Assembly (NCBI RefSeq): GCF_017795885.1
Contig: NZ_CP059297.1
Coordinates: 1,555,001 to 1,619,000 of the forward strand
From: Brevundimonas sp. AJA228-03
Lineage (GTDB): Bacteria > Pseudomonadota > Alphaproteobacteria > Caulobacterales > Caulobacteraceae
DNA length: 64,000 bases
Reading direction: 5' to 3'
Positions 34,061-42,080 of the stretch are shown piece by piece. Under the pieces are notes generated by a model that was given only the letters and a program-made list of their open reading frames with translations, ran no database searches and was not told the origin of the DNA. The position numbers and the translations under genes are program-made. Positions within the stretch are counted from its first letter, which is position 1. The number at the start of each line of letters is the position of its first letter.

Positions 34061-35476
34061 ATGGCGTTCTGGAACCGGCGAAAGTCCATCGATGCAATGC
34101 ATCAGGCCTCCGATGGGCCGCGCCTGAGGGCGACGCTGAGCTGGCCACACCTGCTGGCGCTGGGCGTCGGCGCGATCGTCGGCACCGGCATCCTGACCCT
34201 GATCGGGGTGGGGGCCGGACTGGCAGGACCGGCGGTGATGATCAGCTTTGCCCTGGCGGGTCTGGTCTGCGCCTGCGCGGCCCTGGCCTATGCCGAGCTG
34301 TCGACCATGATGCCGCAGGCCGGCAGCGCCTATGCCTATTCCTATGCGGTGCTGGGCGAGGTGATCGCCTGGGTCGTGGGCTGGTCGCTGATCCTGGAGT
34401 ATTCGCTGGTCGTCTCGGCCGTGGCGGTAGGCTGGTCCGGCTATGCGGTCGGGTTCCTGACCGGGCTGGGGATCGATCTGCCGACGGCGCTGACGGTCGG
34501 GCCACACGTCCCGGGCGGGCTGGTCAATCTGCCGGCCGTGGCGATCATCGCGGTGGTGACAGGGCTGCTGTTGCTGGGCACGCGCGAGAGCGCGACGCTG
34601 AACGCGGTTCTGGTGGTCATCAAGGTCGCGGCCCTGATCGGGTTCGTGGCCATCGCCCTTCCGGCCTTCGACGCAGCCAACTTCACCCCCTTCATGCCCA
34701 ATGGCTTCGGCGCGCCCTTCGTCCAGACCGGGGTCATGGCGGCGGCGGCCATCATCTTCTTCGCCTTCTACGGCTTCGACGCCATCTCGACGGCGGCGGA
34801 GGAGACGAAAAAGCCCGAGCGGGATCTGGCCATCGGTATCGTGGGATCGATGGTGATCTGCACGGCGCTTTATCTGCTGGTAGCGGCTGCGGCGATCGGC
34901 GCACGGCCGGTCGCCAGCTTCGCCGCCAGCCCCGAACCCCTGGCGCTGATCCTGCGCGAGATGGGCCAGGGAGCCGCGGCCCAGTGGCTCGCCGCCTCGG
35001 CGGTCATCGCCCTGCCGACGGTTCTGCTCGCCTTCCTGTTCGGACAGAGCCGGATCTTCCTCGGCATGGCGCGGGACGGGCTGCTGCCGACCTCGCTGGC
35101 GAAGATCTCGAGCCGGGGCGTGCCGGCGGTGGTGACGGTGTTCACCGCCATCGTGGTGGCGGCCCTGGCCGGCGTCATGCGGCTGGACGAGCTGGCATCG
35201 CTGGCCAATGCGGGAACGCTGGCGGCCTTCGCGGCGGTGGGCGTGTGCCTGATCGTGCTGCGGCTGCGCGATCCGAACCGACCCCGGACCTTCCGGGCAC
35301 CCCTGTGGTGGCTGGTCGGGGCCATCACAATCATCGGCTGCGTGGTCTTCTTCTTCAGCCTGCAGGCGCGGACGCAGCTGTACTTCCTGTACTGGAACGC
35401 CTTCGGGCTGGTGATCTATCTCCTGTGGTCGTCGCGGAACGCGCGTCTGGCCAAGAATCCGGAACAGGCCGCCTGA
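34061..35476 (+). CDS. APC-superfamily amino acid permease
   Basis: A 471-residue inner-membrane transporter with about 12 helices. The first helix motif VGAIVGTGILTLIGVGAG is the unwound substrate site of APC/LeuT-fold carriers; YAELSTMMPQAGSAYAYSYAVLGE and FYGFDAISTAAEETKKPERDL place it in the cationic-amino-acid-transporter/YhdG-like group. GGAGG stands before ATG 34061. The stop shares one base with the ATG of a small HPt protein (TGATG), so the two are translationally coupled. Confidence 0.92.
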   Translation: MAFWNRRKSIDAMHQASDGPRLRATLSWPHLLALGVGAIVGTGILTLIGVGAGLAGPAVMISFALAGLVCACAALAYAELSTMMPQAGSAYAYSYAVLGEVIAWVVGWSLILEYSLVVSAVAVGWSGYAVGFLTGLGIDLPTALTVGPHVPGGLVNLPAVAIIAVVTGLLLLGTRESATLNAVLVVIKVAALIGFVAIALPAFDAANFTPFMPNGFGAPFVQTGVMAAAAIIFFAFYGFDAISTAAEETKKPERDLAIGIVGSMVICTALYLLVAAAAIGARPVASFAASPEPLALILREMGQGAAAQWLAASAVIALPTVLLAFLFGQSRIFLGMARDGLLPTSLAKISSRGVPAVVTVFTAIVVAALAGVMRLDELASLANAGTLAAFAAVGVCLIVLRLRDPNRPRTFRAPLWWLVGAITIIGCVVFFFSLQARTQLYFLYWNAFGLVIYLLWSSRNARLAKNPEQAA

Positions 35477-35829
35477 TGTCGCGGCGCGACCTGACCGGGG
35501 CGGTCGATTTTTCGGTGCTGGACCGGACGACGGGCGGCGACGACGAAGTGGCCGAAGAGGTCCTCGGCCTGTTCGTCCAGCAGGCCGGGATGTGGGCACC
35601 GATGCTGGACGCCCGTCAGGAGGGCTGGAAGGACGCTGTGCACACCATCCGGGGTGCGGCGGCGGGGATCGGGGCCGGTGCGCTGGCGGGGGTCTGCGCG
35701 GAAGCCGAGGCGGCGGAAAGGGACGTCGTCCCGACGAAGCTGGAGCACGTGCGTGATGCGCTGAACGCGGCCCTCGCCGACGTCGCGGCCTGGCGGCACG
35801 AACTGAGGCTGAGGTCCCTGAAGCCGTGA
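35476..35829 (+). CDS. HPt-domain phosphotransfer protein
   Basis: A 117-residue protein with the histidine phosphotransfer helix AVHTIRGAAAGIGAGAL, in which His56 is the phospho-acceptor. The surrounding four-helix layout (EEVLGLFVQQAGMWAPML before; LAGVCAEAEAAER after) is typical. No kinase or receiver gene is next to it; it is coupled to the permease gene by a TGATG overlap. It could shuttle phosphate from a hybrid kinase such as the MHYT protein at 785-3070 to a receiver elsewhere, which is inference. Confidence 0.82.
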   Translation: MSRRDLTGAVDFSVLDRTTGGDDEVAEEVLGLFVQQAGMWAPMLDARQEGWKDAVHTIRGAAAGIGAGALAGVCAEAEAAERDVVPTKLEHVRDALNAALADVAAWRHELRLRSLKP

Positions 35830-35926
35830 TCTCCGCAAGGGGTGACCTGGGTCAGGGTGGCTCACGCGGCGTGGTTCAGGGTCACTCTGTCGAACAGACC
35901 CCGACGGCAAGACCGGCAGGCCCGGA

Positions 35927-36259
35927 TCAGCTCCGGGTCCGGTCATAGACTCCGAACTCGTGCGCGATGCAGCGGTCGATCAGCAGGCGCCAGACGGGTT
36001 CGGCGATGTCGCGCGACAGATGACAGGCGTCGGCGGCGGCCAGCACCTTTGACACCACATCCTCGATCCGGGCGTCGTCATGGACGGCATCGCGGTCCGG
36101 CTTGATGCGGGCGGCGGCGTCCATATAGCGCTGGCGCTCGGCCAGCAGGGCGACCAGGGCGCGGTCCAGGGCATCGACACCCTGGCGGACCTCGGCCATC
36201 GACTGGCAATCGTTCGGGTCCATACGCGGATCGACCGCGACCACAGCCGGCTTGTGCAT
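35927..36259 (-). CDS. Chorismate mutase (AroQ class)
   Basis: A 110-residue AroQ-type chorismate mutase, which converts chorismate to prephenate for Phe/Tyr synthesis. The first helix VRQGVDALDRALVALLAERQRYMDAAARIK contains the conserved Arg/Lys pair, and RIEDVVSKVLAAA and PVWRLLIDRCIAHEF follow. GGAG stands five bases before the second of two consecutive ATGs (36259, used; 36262 also possible). The frame continues upstream only through a palindromic repeat (36265-36398), so the long form is rejected; the repeat's end abuts and appears to supply the ribosome-binding site. Confidence 0.88.
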   Translation of the reverse strand: MHKPAVVAVDPRMDPNDCQSMAEVRQGVDALDRALVALLAERQRYMDAAARIKPDRDAVHDDARIEDVVSKVLAAADACHLSRDIAEPVWRLLIDRCIAHEFGVYDRTRS

Positions 36260-36264
36260 CATGT

Positions 36265-36398
36265 CTCCGCTCATCCCCGCGACCGCGGGGATCCAGTCCT
36301 GTTGTGAGGCACGGCGGCGGGGATCAGCAGCGGTGCGAAATCGGTTTCGTTCATCGCCCAAAGCCCTGGGTCCCCGCGTTCGCGGGGATGAGCGGGAG
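36265..36398. repeat. Palindromic repeat, family A, copy 1
   Basis: A 134-base element with inverted ends CGCTCATCCCCGCGACCGCGGGG and CCCCGCG-TTCG-CGGGGATGAGCGGGAG and an internal segment including TCATCGCCCAAAG and CTGGGTCCCCGC that is shared with copy 2 at 39743-39875. It fills the gap between the fpr and chorismate mutase genes. Confidence 0.85.
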
Positions 36399-36406
36399 AA
36401 AAACAC

Positions 36407-37222
36407 TCAGCCAACGAACGCGCGCTCCAGGACATAGTCGCCGGGCTCGGCGTTCGAGCCTTCCTTCAGACCGAAGGTTTCCAGCAGTTCGGCGGTTTCC
36501 TTGATCATGGCCATGGAGCCGCACAGCATCACGCGGTCTCGTTCCGGCGAGAACCCTGCGGGCAGGCCCAGATCGGCGAAGACCGCGCCGGACGCGATGC
36601 GGTCCGTGATGCGGCCGGGCGTCTCGAAAGCCTCGCGGGTCACGGTCGGATAATAGGTCAGTTGAGCCGCCGCCGCCTCGCCGATCAGGGGATCGTCGTG
36701 GATCCCGGAGGTGAAGAAGTCGCGGTAGGCGAGGTCGGCGACGTTGCGCACCGTATGGCAGACGATGACGCGGCCGAAGCGGGCATAGGTGTCGGGATCC
36801 CGCGCGACGCTGAGCCAGGGGGCCAGGCCGGTACCCGTGCCGATCAGCCACAGGGTCTGGCCACCGGTCAGGGCATCCAGCACCAGGGTGCCTGTGGGCT
36901 TCCTGCCCATCAGGACGGTGTCGCCCGGTTCGATCCTGACCAGACGCGAGGTCAGGGGGCCGTCGGGCACAGCGATGGAGAGGAACTCCAGCGCCTCGTC
37001 CCAGCAAGGGCTGGCGATCGAATAGGCGCGCAGGATCGGCTTGCCGCCGTCCTCGCCCGGCAGGCCGATCATCACGAACTCGCCGGAGCGGAAGCGGAAG
37101 TCCTCGGGCCGGGCGACGCGGAAGCTGAACAGACCCTCGGTCCAGCGCCGGACGGACAGAACCTCCAACTCATGGAAGGCCGAAGGTTTCGGCGGCGGCG
37201 GGGCGAGGGCGGCGTCGGTCAT
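36407..37222 (-). CDS. fpr: Ferredoxin--NADP+ reductase
   Basis: A 271-residue FAD enzyme of the bacterial FPR class. RAYSIASP is the FAD-binding motif, GTGTGLAPWLSVARD the NADP pyrophosphate site, MLCGSMAMIKE the nicotinamide region, and the C-terminus YVLERAFVG is typical. It exchanges electrons between NADPH and ferredoxin or flavodoxin for Fe-S assembly and oxidative-stress defence. The nearest upstream neighbour is divergent dipeptidyl peptidase IV behind a palindromic repeat; downstream is family A repeat copy 1. Confidence 0.94.
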   Translation of the reverse strand: MTDAALAPPPPKPSAFHELEVLSVRRWTEGLFSFRVARPEDFRFRSGEFVMIGLPGEDGGKPILRAYSIASPCWDEALEFLSIAVPDGPLTSRLVRIEPGDTVLMGRKPTGTLVLDALTGGQTLWLIGTGTGLAPWLSVARDPDTYARFGRVIVCHTVRNVADLAYRDFFTSGIHDDPLIGEAAAAQLTYYPTVTREAFETPGRITDRIASGAVFADLGLPAGFSPERDRVMLCGSMAMIKETAELLETFGLKEGSNAEPGDYVLERAFVG

Positions 37223-37272
37223 CGGGGTTTGTCTTAGGCGGGGATAGCGTATCGGGAAAGACGGCGCGACAT

Positions 37273-37451
37273 CTTCCCTCTCCCGGAGGGAGAGGGCTTG
37301 AGCGCCCGGGAGCCGTCAGGCGATCGGACTTCGCGCGAAAGGGTGAGGGTTTACGGTGCGAACCGGTGAGGGCAACACCCCTCACCCTTTCGGCCAAGGC
37401 GCATCGCTGCGCTCTGCGAGCCTCAAGCCCTCTCCCTCCGGGAGAGGGAAG
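37273..37451. repeat. Palindromic repeat, family B
   Basis: A 179-base element whose ends are exact inverted copies over 25 bases or more: CTTCCCTCTCCCGGAGGGAG continuing AGGGCTTGAG, mirrored by CTCAAGCCCTC continuing TCCCTCCGGGAGAGGGAAG. Internally CCCTCACCCTTTCG and CGCGAAAGGGTGAGGG form a second inverted pair. It occupies the divergent promoter region between fpr and dipeptidyl peptidase IV. Confidence 0.85.
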
Positions 37452-37506
37452 ACGTGGGTGCGGAGAGGGGAGTGACGGCGACAAAATCATTCTCTACCGT
37501 CCGCCC

Positions 37507-39735
37507 ATGCGCACAGTCCTTCTCGTCTCCGCCCTCGCCCTGACCGCCGGATCGGCGCTCGCTCAAGCGCCGGATCCCGCCGTGCTGACGCCGGAGCGGG
37601 TGTTCGCCAACCCCGGCCTGAACGGGCCGGTGGCGCAGGGGGTCAGCCTGTCGCCCGACGGGGAACTGGTGGCGTTTCTGAGGGCGCGGCCGGACGATGT
37701 GTCGGTGCTGGACCTGTGGGCCGCGCCGACGGGGCCGGGCGAGCCGTTCAAGCTGATCGACGCGCGCGCCCTGGTGCCCGATGCGGGCGAACTGTCAGAG
37801 GCCGAGAAGGCCCGGCGCGAGCGGATGCGGATCTCGCAGCGCGGCGTGGTCGAATATTCCTGGGACGAGCAGGGGCGCTATATCCTGGCCCCGCTGGAGG
37901 GCGACATCTTCCTGGCCAGCCGCGAGGGCGGGCAGGTGCGCCGTCTGACCGAGACGCCGGCCGACGAGATCGACGCCAGGGTGTCGCCCAAGGGGACCTA
38001 TGTCTCCTATGTGCGCGACCAGGACCTGGTGGTGCTGAACCTGGCCACCGGCGGCGAGACCGAGGTGACGACGGATGGCGAGGGTCTGATCACCTGGGCC
38101 ACGGCCGAGTTCATCGCCCAGGAGGAGATGGACCGCGACACCGGCTACTGGTGGAGCCCGGACGAACGGTTCATCGCGCTGCAGCGCACCGATGAGTCGA
38201 CGGTGGACATCGTGCCCCGGCTGGATATCTCCGGGGGCGGGGCCAGCGTGGTCGAGCAGCGCTATCCCCGCGCCGGCCGACCCAATGCGGTGGTCGACCT
38301 GTATGTTCAGGACGTGACGGCCAACCGGCGCGTCAAGGTCGACCTTGGCGACAACACCGACATCTATCTGGCGCGGGTAAACTGGTCGCAGGACGGCAGG
38401 ACCCTGTACGTCCAGCGTCAGAGCCGGGACCAGAAGACCCTGGACCTGCTGGGTGTCGACCCGGCAACCGGAGCGTCGCGGGTGATCGCGACCCAGACCT
38501 CTGACGCCTGGGTCGAGCTGACCGACGACTTCAAGCCGTTGAAAGACGGGGGCTTCATCTGGTCGGACGAGAGCACCGGCTGGCGGCACCTGTATCTGTA
38601 CGACGCCTCGGGCCGCAAGGTGCGCGCCCTGACCGCGGGCGACTGGCCGGTCCAGACGCTGGACGGGGTCAATGAGGAGACCGGCCAGGTCTTTTTCTCC
38701 GCCTCGATGCGCGACGGGGTCGAGGCCCCGCTGGAGCGACGGCTGTTCAGTGTCGCGCTGGCGGGCGGCGCGCCGGTCGCGGTCACCGAGACGAGCGGCG
38801 CGTTCAATCTGAACGACACGGCCACAGCCTATGTGACCACCTATTCCGACGTCGATACGCCACCGCAGACGGCGCTTTACCGGGCCGACGGGACCTTCGT
38901 GCGCTGGATCGAGGAAAACAGGCTGGATGAGGATCATCCCTTCTGGCCGTACCGCGAGCGGCGGATGGACCCGGAGTTCGGGACGCTGGAGAGCCACGGC
39001 GAGACGCTGCAGTGGATGATGACCAAGCCCTATGGCTTTGACCCGACCAGGACCTATCCGGTCATCATGCAGGTGTATGGCGGACCGTCGGGCGGCGGGG
39101 TGCGGGCGAGTTGGCAGCCGGCGACGACCCAGCTGCTGACCGAGGCGGGCTATATCGTGTTCCGCCTCGACAACCGGGGCGAGGGCTATCGTTCGGCGGC
39201 GTTCAAACAGGCTCTGCACCTGAGGATGGGCCAGCCGGAGATCGAGGATCAGGTTCTGGCCGCCAACTATCTGAGAACGCTGCCCTATGTGGATGACGCC
39301 CGCATCGCGATGATGGGCTGGTCCTATGGCGGGTTCATGAGCCTGATGGCGCTGACCGAGCCGAAGATGGGCCTGACCTCGGCCATCGTGGGAGCCCCGC
39401 CGACCGAGTGGAGCCTGTACGACACCCACTATACCGAGCGGTTCATGTCGACGCCGGAGGCCAATGCCGAAGGCTATGCGGCGTCGGACGCCATTCCCCG
39501 GCTGGACAATCTGACGGGCCGGATGCTGCTGCTTCACGGGATGGCGGACGACAATGTGATCCTGGAGAACTCGACCCGGGTGATCGACGCGTTGCAGGCA
39601 AAAAGCGTCCCGTTCGAGCTGATGCTGTATCCGGGCCAGCGTCACGGGGTGCGCGGCAACGAGCGCCAGCTTCAGCAGTGGCGGACCTATCTCGACTTCC
39701 TCGACCGGACCATCGGGTCGCGGGCGGTTCCCTAA
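37507..39735 (+). CDS. Dipeptidyl peptidase IV-type S9 serine peptidase, secreted
   Basis: A 742-residue periplasmic or secreted prolyl peptidase. A signal peptide ends at about GSALAQA. A beta-propeller DPPIV_N domain (about 60-500, with RYILAPLEGDIFLASREGG and the substrate-recognising EEMDRDTGYWWSPD) precedes the alpha/beta-hydrolase domain. The triad is Ser606 (MGWSYGGFM), the Asp pair in GMADDNVI (681-682) and His713 (PGQRHGVRG). The open frame upstream of ATG 37507 is repeat sequence and is excluded. It releases Xaa-Pro dipeptides from peptides. Confidence 0.94.
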   Translation: MRTVLLVSALALTAGSALAQAPDPAVLTPERVFANPGLNGPVAQGVSLSPDGELVAFLRARPDDVSVLDLWAAPTGPGEPFKLIDARALVPDAGELSEAEKARRERMRISQRGVVEYSWDEQGRYILAPLEGDIFLASREGGQVRRLTETPADEIDARVSPKGTYVSYVRDQDLVVLNLATGGETEVTTDGEGLITWATAEFIAQEEMDRDTGYWWSPDERFIALQRTDESTVDIVPRLDISGGGASVVEQRYPRAGRPNAVVDLYVQDVTANRRVKVDLGDNTDIYLARVNWSQDGRTLYVQRQSRDQKTLDLLGVDPATGASRVIATQTSDAWVELTDDFKPLKDGGFIWSDESTGWRHLYLYDASGRKVRALTAGDWPVQTLDGVNEETGQVFFSASMRDGVEAPLERRLFSVALAGGAPVAVTETSGAFNLNDTATAYVTTYSDVDTPPQTALYRADGTFVRWIEENRLDEDHPFWPYRERRMDPEFGTLESHGETLQWMMTKPYGFDPTRTYPVIMQVYGGPSGGGVRASWQPATTQLLTEAGYIVFRLDNRGEGYRSAAFKQALHLRMGQPEIEDQVLAANYLRTLPYVDDARIAMMGWSYGGFMSLMALTEPKMGLTSAIVGAPPTEWSLYDTHYTERFMSTPEANAEGYAASDAIPRLDNLTGRMLLLHGMADDNVILENSTRVIDALQAKSVPFELMLYPGQRHGVRGNERQLQQWRTYLDFLDRTIGSRAVP

Positions 39736-39742
39736 CCTCTCT

Positions 39743-39875
39743 TCCGCTCATCCCCGCGAAAGCGGGGACCCAGTTCTTTCGCTCAAGCAGGGTGGCCCGG
39801 ATCAATGACCAACCGAACCGGATGGCAGTCATCGCCCAAAGGACTGGGTCCCCGCTTTCGCGGGGATGAGCGGAG
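39743..39875. repeat. Palindromic repeat, family A, copy 2
   Basis: A 133-base element with ends CCGCTCATCCCCGCGAAAGCGG and CGCTTTCGCGGGGATGAGCGG and the same internal TCATCGCCCAAAGGACTGGG core as copy 1. Its right half is translated as the first residues of the amidase gene that follows. Confidence 0.88.
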
Positions 39876-41478
39876 GTGGGGAGCGATAGCGGGGCTGCTG
39901 GCCGCCCTGATCGTGGCGGGATGCGCCACGCCGAGGACAACGGTTGTTAGCGCTTCGGATGCCCGACCCATTGCGCCAATCGACTTCGTCACGGTTGCCC
40001 AGGTTGCAGACCGGACGGCATTCTTTGATGCGGACGGAACGATCTCGTTCATTGACGATCGGGACGCAGGGCGAACGCGAAGGTCTTCCATCCCGCTGAA
40101 CGCCGTGATCGCGCTCGCTGACCCCGACGACTATCCTGAACCGAGCGAAATGCGGGGAATGCTGCGGACCCTGCCGATCCTGCTGAAGGACAACATCGAA
40201 ACGCGCGACATGCCGACCACGGCCGGGTCGTTGGCGCTGCTCGACAACGCCCCCGGTCGCGACGCGCCTCTGGTCGCCCGCCTGCGCGAGGCCGGTGCCA
40301 TCATCGTCGGCAAGACCAATCTGTCGGAATGGGCCAACATTCGCTCGTCGGCTTCCGTGTCCGGCTGGAGCGCGGTGGGGGGACAGACGCGCAATCCGCA
40401 TGCGCTGGACCGCAACACCTGCGGCTCGTCCTCGGGCAGTGGCGCGGCGGTGGCGGCGGGGCTGGCGCCGGCGGCCATCGGGACCGAGACGGACGGGTCG
40501 ATCGTCTGTCCGGCGGCCATCAACGGCATCGTCGGCTTCAAGCCCACGGTGGGGATGGTCAGCCGCACCCATATCGTGCCGATCAGCCATTCGCAGGACA
40601 CGGCCGGGCCGATGACCCGCACGGTCGAGGATGCGGCCATCGTGCTGTCGGTCATCGCCGGCACCGACCCGACCGACCCCGCGACGGCGGAGGCCGATGC
40701 GAGGAAGGTCGACTTCAGGGTGGCGCTGGACGCCGGATCGCTGAGGGGCACGCGGATCGGGGTGGCGCGGTTCCTGACGGGCTATTCCGCCGGGACGGAC
40801 CGGGTGTTCGAACAGAACCTGCAGGCCCTGCGCGATGCGGGGGCGGTGCTGGTCGACATTACCGAGGGCCCCGACATGGAGGCCATCGGGGAGGCCGAGG
40901 GCACCGTGCTGCATTACGAGCTGAAAGCCGACCTGAACGCCTATCTGGCCTCGACCGATCCGACGCAGGTGAAGACCCGGACCCTGGCCGACGTGATCGC
41001 TTTCAACGACGCCACGCCGCGCGAAATGGGCCTGTTCGGACAGGAGACCTTCATCGCGGCCGAGGCCACGACCGGGCTGGACACGCCGGAATACCTCGCG
41101 GCGCGCGAGACCTCGCTGAGGCTGGCAGGGGTCGAAGGTATCGACAAGATGTTGAGCGAGAACAATGTCGTGGCGCTGGTGGCTCCGACGACGGGTCCGG
41201 CCTGGTCGATCGATGCGGTCAACGGCGACCACTATCTGGGGGCGGCGTCCACCCTGCCGGCGGTGGCGGGCTATCCGCATCTGACGGTGCCGATGGGCTT
41301 CGTTCAGGGGCTGCCGGTCGGGATCAGCTTCATCGGCACGAAGTGGGACGACGCGCGGATCCTGTCGCTGGGATACGCCTATGAACAGGCGACCCGGGCG
41401 ATCCGGCCGCCGACGTTTGCGCGCTCGGCCGACGACCTGCCGGACCTGGCCCCGCTACTGGCGCCGCACGGGCGCTAG
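39805..41478 (+). CDS. Amidase-signature lipoprotein; start codon lies in a repeat
   Basis: A 557-residue amidase-signature hydrolase: catalytic Lys128 (ILLKDNIETRDMPTTAGS), the Ser-rich loop CGSSSGSGAAVAAG, and nucleophile Ser232 (GTETDGSIVCPA). Residues 25-40 form a lipoprotein signal ending LIVAGC. The only in-frame start before that signal is ATG 39805, inside repeat A2, so the repeat encodes the first 23 or so residues including the positive n-region (RFRGDERRW). The substrate is unknown. A close paralogue lies at 45101-46546. Confidence 0.88.
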   Translation: MTNRTGWQSSPKGLGPRFRGDERRWGAIAGLLAALIVAGCATPRTTVVSASDARPIAPIDFVTVAQVADRTAFFDADGTISFIDDRDAGRTRRSSIPLNAVIALADPDDYPEPSEMRGMLRTLPILLKDNIETRDMPTTAGSLALLDNAPGRDAPLVARLREAGAIIVGKTNLSEWANIRSSASVSGWSAVGGQTRNPHALDRNTCGSSSGSGAAVAAGLAPAAIGTETDGSIVCPAAINGIVGFKPTVGMVSRTHIVPISHSQDTAGPMTRTVEDAAIVLSVIAGTDPTDPATAEADARKVDFRVALDAGSLRGTRIGVARFLTGYSAGTDRVFEQNLQALRDAGAVLVDITEGPDMEAIGEAEGTVLHYELKADLNAYLASTDPTQVKTRTLADVIAFNDATPREMGLFGQETFIAAEATTGLDTPEYLAARETSLRLAGVEGIDKMLSENNVVALVAPTTGPAWSIDAVNGDHYLGAASTLPAVAGYPHLTVPMGFVQGLPVGISFIGTKWDDARILSLGYAYEQATRAIRPPTFARSADDLPDLAPLLAPHGR

Positions 41479-41528
41479 GTCGGCGCGCCGAACCAGGAAC
41501 CACCGCCAGGCGGTGCAGTCAGGACGCC

Positions 41529-42020
41529 ATGGAAAGATTGTTCATTCGTTTCGCCACCCTGACCGCCAAGGTCGCGGGCAAGCCCTGGACCTTCATCGGT
41601 TGCCTGATGATCGTCCTGTTCTGGGCCGTGACCGGGCCCTTGTTCAAGTTCAGCGAGACCTGGCAGCTGGTCATCAACACCGGCACGACCATCATCACCT
41701 TTCTGATGGTGTTCCTGATCCAGAACACCCAGAACCGCGACGGGGCGGCGATGCAGGCCAAGCTGGACGAGCTGGTCTATGCGGTGAAGAAGGCCGATGC
41801 GCGGTTCATCGGCATCGAGCACCTGACCGAACGCGAGCTGGACAAGATCCTGGAGGAGGTCGAGCATCGGGCCCAGGAAGTCCACGCCGGCGAGCCCGCG
41901 CGGGCCATCAGGGGCAAGCCCGCCGTCCGGGCCGAGGATGTGGAGGCAGCCCAGCCGCCAGCCGCGACCCCGGCCGAACGCAAGCCCGCCGCCCGCGCGC
42001 GTCCGAAGGCCTCGAGGTGA
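41529..42020 (+). CDS. Low-affinity iron permease family protein
   Basis: A 163-residue membrane protein. Two helices (FIGCLMIVLFWAVTGPLF; LVINTGTTIITFLMVFLIQN) followed by TQNRDGAAMQAKLDEL are the hallmark of the small bacterial low-affinity iron permease family. The C-terminal 50 residues are a charged, Ala/Pro-rich tail. It stands alone after the amidase with 50 bases between. Actual iron transport by these proteins is poorly established. Confidence 0.87.
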   Translation: MERLFIRFATLTAKVAGKPWTFIGCLMIVLFWAVTGPLFKFSETWQLVINTGTTIITFLMVFLIQNTQNRDGAAMQAKLDELVYAVKKADARFIGIEHLTERELDKILEEVEHRAQEVHAGEPARAIRGKPAVRAEDVEAAQPPAATPAERKPAARARPKASR

Positions 42021-42080
42021 GCGGCTGGATCGCCACATGAAGTGGCGGTTCCGGGACGGGGATCCCGAAGAGATGGGAAG

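Noticed and set aside
36260-36406. N-terminal extension of chorismate mutase through repeat A1
   Set aside because: The extension is entirely repeat sequence, and a proper ribosome-binding site precedes the internal ATG.
37366-37506. N-terminal extension of the dipeptidyl peptidase through repeat B
   Set aside because: A clear signal peptide begins at ATG 37507; the upstream codons are repeat sequence.
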